Assembly: GCA_016200765.1 (NCBI GenBank)
Contig: JACQEC010000200.1
Location: forward strand, 1-6,087
DNA: 6,087 nt
Source of the DNA: Chloroflexota bacterium
Lineage (GTDB): Bacteria > Chloroflexota > Anaerolineae > JACRMK01
Direction: 5' to 3'
The notes under the pieces are model-generated. The model worked only from the letters and a program-made list of their open reading frames with translations. It had not been told where the DNA came from and did not search any database. Both the position numbers and the translations under genes were made by a program. Numbering within the stretch: the stretch's first letter is position 1; the number at the start of each line of letters is the position of its first letter. Positions 6,008 through 6,087 of the stretch are shown here, one piece after another.

Positions 6008-6087
6008 ATGCGCTTTCGCGGCGTGAAGTTGCGAGCCCCGCCGTCGGTGAGGAGGTTGGCGTCGGCAGCGCGGTCGCAGTGGGCGAC
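6006..6087 (-). CDS. C-terminal end of a Thr/Pro-rich protein, truncated by window edge
   Basis: Read from base 6086 on the - strand, 26 codons are open and end with TGA (6008-6006). The peptide begins SPTATALPTPTSSPTAGLA and ends SRRESA, a Thr/Pro low-complexity tail of the same kind as the next protein. This indicates a further gene of similar design upstream in the same operon, 9 bp before GTG 5996. Nothing of its folded part is in the window, so no function can be given. Another frame is open to 5989 (reading VAHCDRAADANLL and overlapping GTG 5996 by 8 bp) but has no matching character; I prefer the Thr/Pro frame. Confidence 0.5.
   Translation of the reverse strand, partial: SPTATALPTPTSSPTAGLATSRRESA

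Overview
The window is GC-rich bacterial chromosome, densely packed with housekeeping and accessory genes. I see no phage, plasmid, CRISPR or insertion-sequence genes. Two traits suggest a Chloroflexota (Anaerolineae-like) bacterium or a similar environmental lineage: membrane proteins ending in long Thr/Pro tails of the TPTATPT kind, and an intergenic array of degenerate GCCGATA/TATCGGC heptamers. The taxonomic guess comes from pattern familiarity, not from a search.

Layout. On the + strand, bases 1-815 hold the 3' part of a polysaccharide deacetylase (NodB-fold) gene, followed 5 bp later by a 75-residue protein with a CxxC...HxxC putative zinc site. Bases 816-938 separate two convergent operons and are almost filled by an inverted array of seven heptamers on each side of a 3-base centre. 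On the - strand, one run of six genes reads leftward from the right edge. In order of transcription they are: the end of a Thr/Pro-rich protein (6087-6006); a single-pass membrane protein with a Thr/Pro tail (5996-5307); rsmI, a 16S rRNA 2'-O-methyltransferase (5310-4411); manA, mannose-6-phosphate isomerase (4393-3317); a three-part NTF2-like/GNAT protein (3320-2076); and a Cys/Met-metabolism PLP enzyme of the cystathionine gamma-synthase/lyase family (2063-939).

The - strand genes are very tightly joined. Two junctions are ATGA overlaps. At three others the stop codon lies within or directly beside the next Shine-Dalgarno (TGAGG or TGAGAGG). This looks like one translationally coupled operon whose promoter lies beyond the right edge. 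Its products do not form one obvious pathway: rRNA modification, mannose/fructose-6-phosphate exchange, acetyl transfer and sulfur amino acid metabolism. It is best read as a growth-linked housekeeping operon with accessory members.

The points most worth a second look are the symmetrical heptamer array between the convergent operons, a small in-frame hairpin element inside rsmI that seems to interrupt a common palindromic repeat, the NTF2-GNAT fusion, and the membrane protein that is nothing but an anchor plus a low-complexity tail. I found no clear evidence of a new defence system or other large undescribed system.
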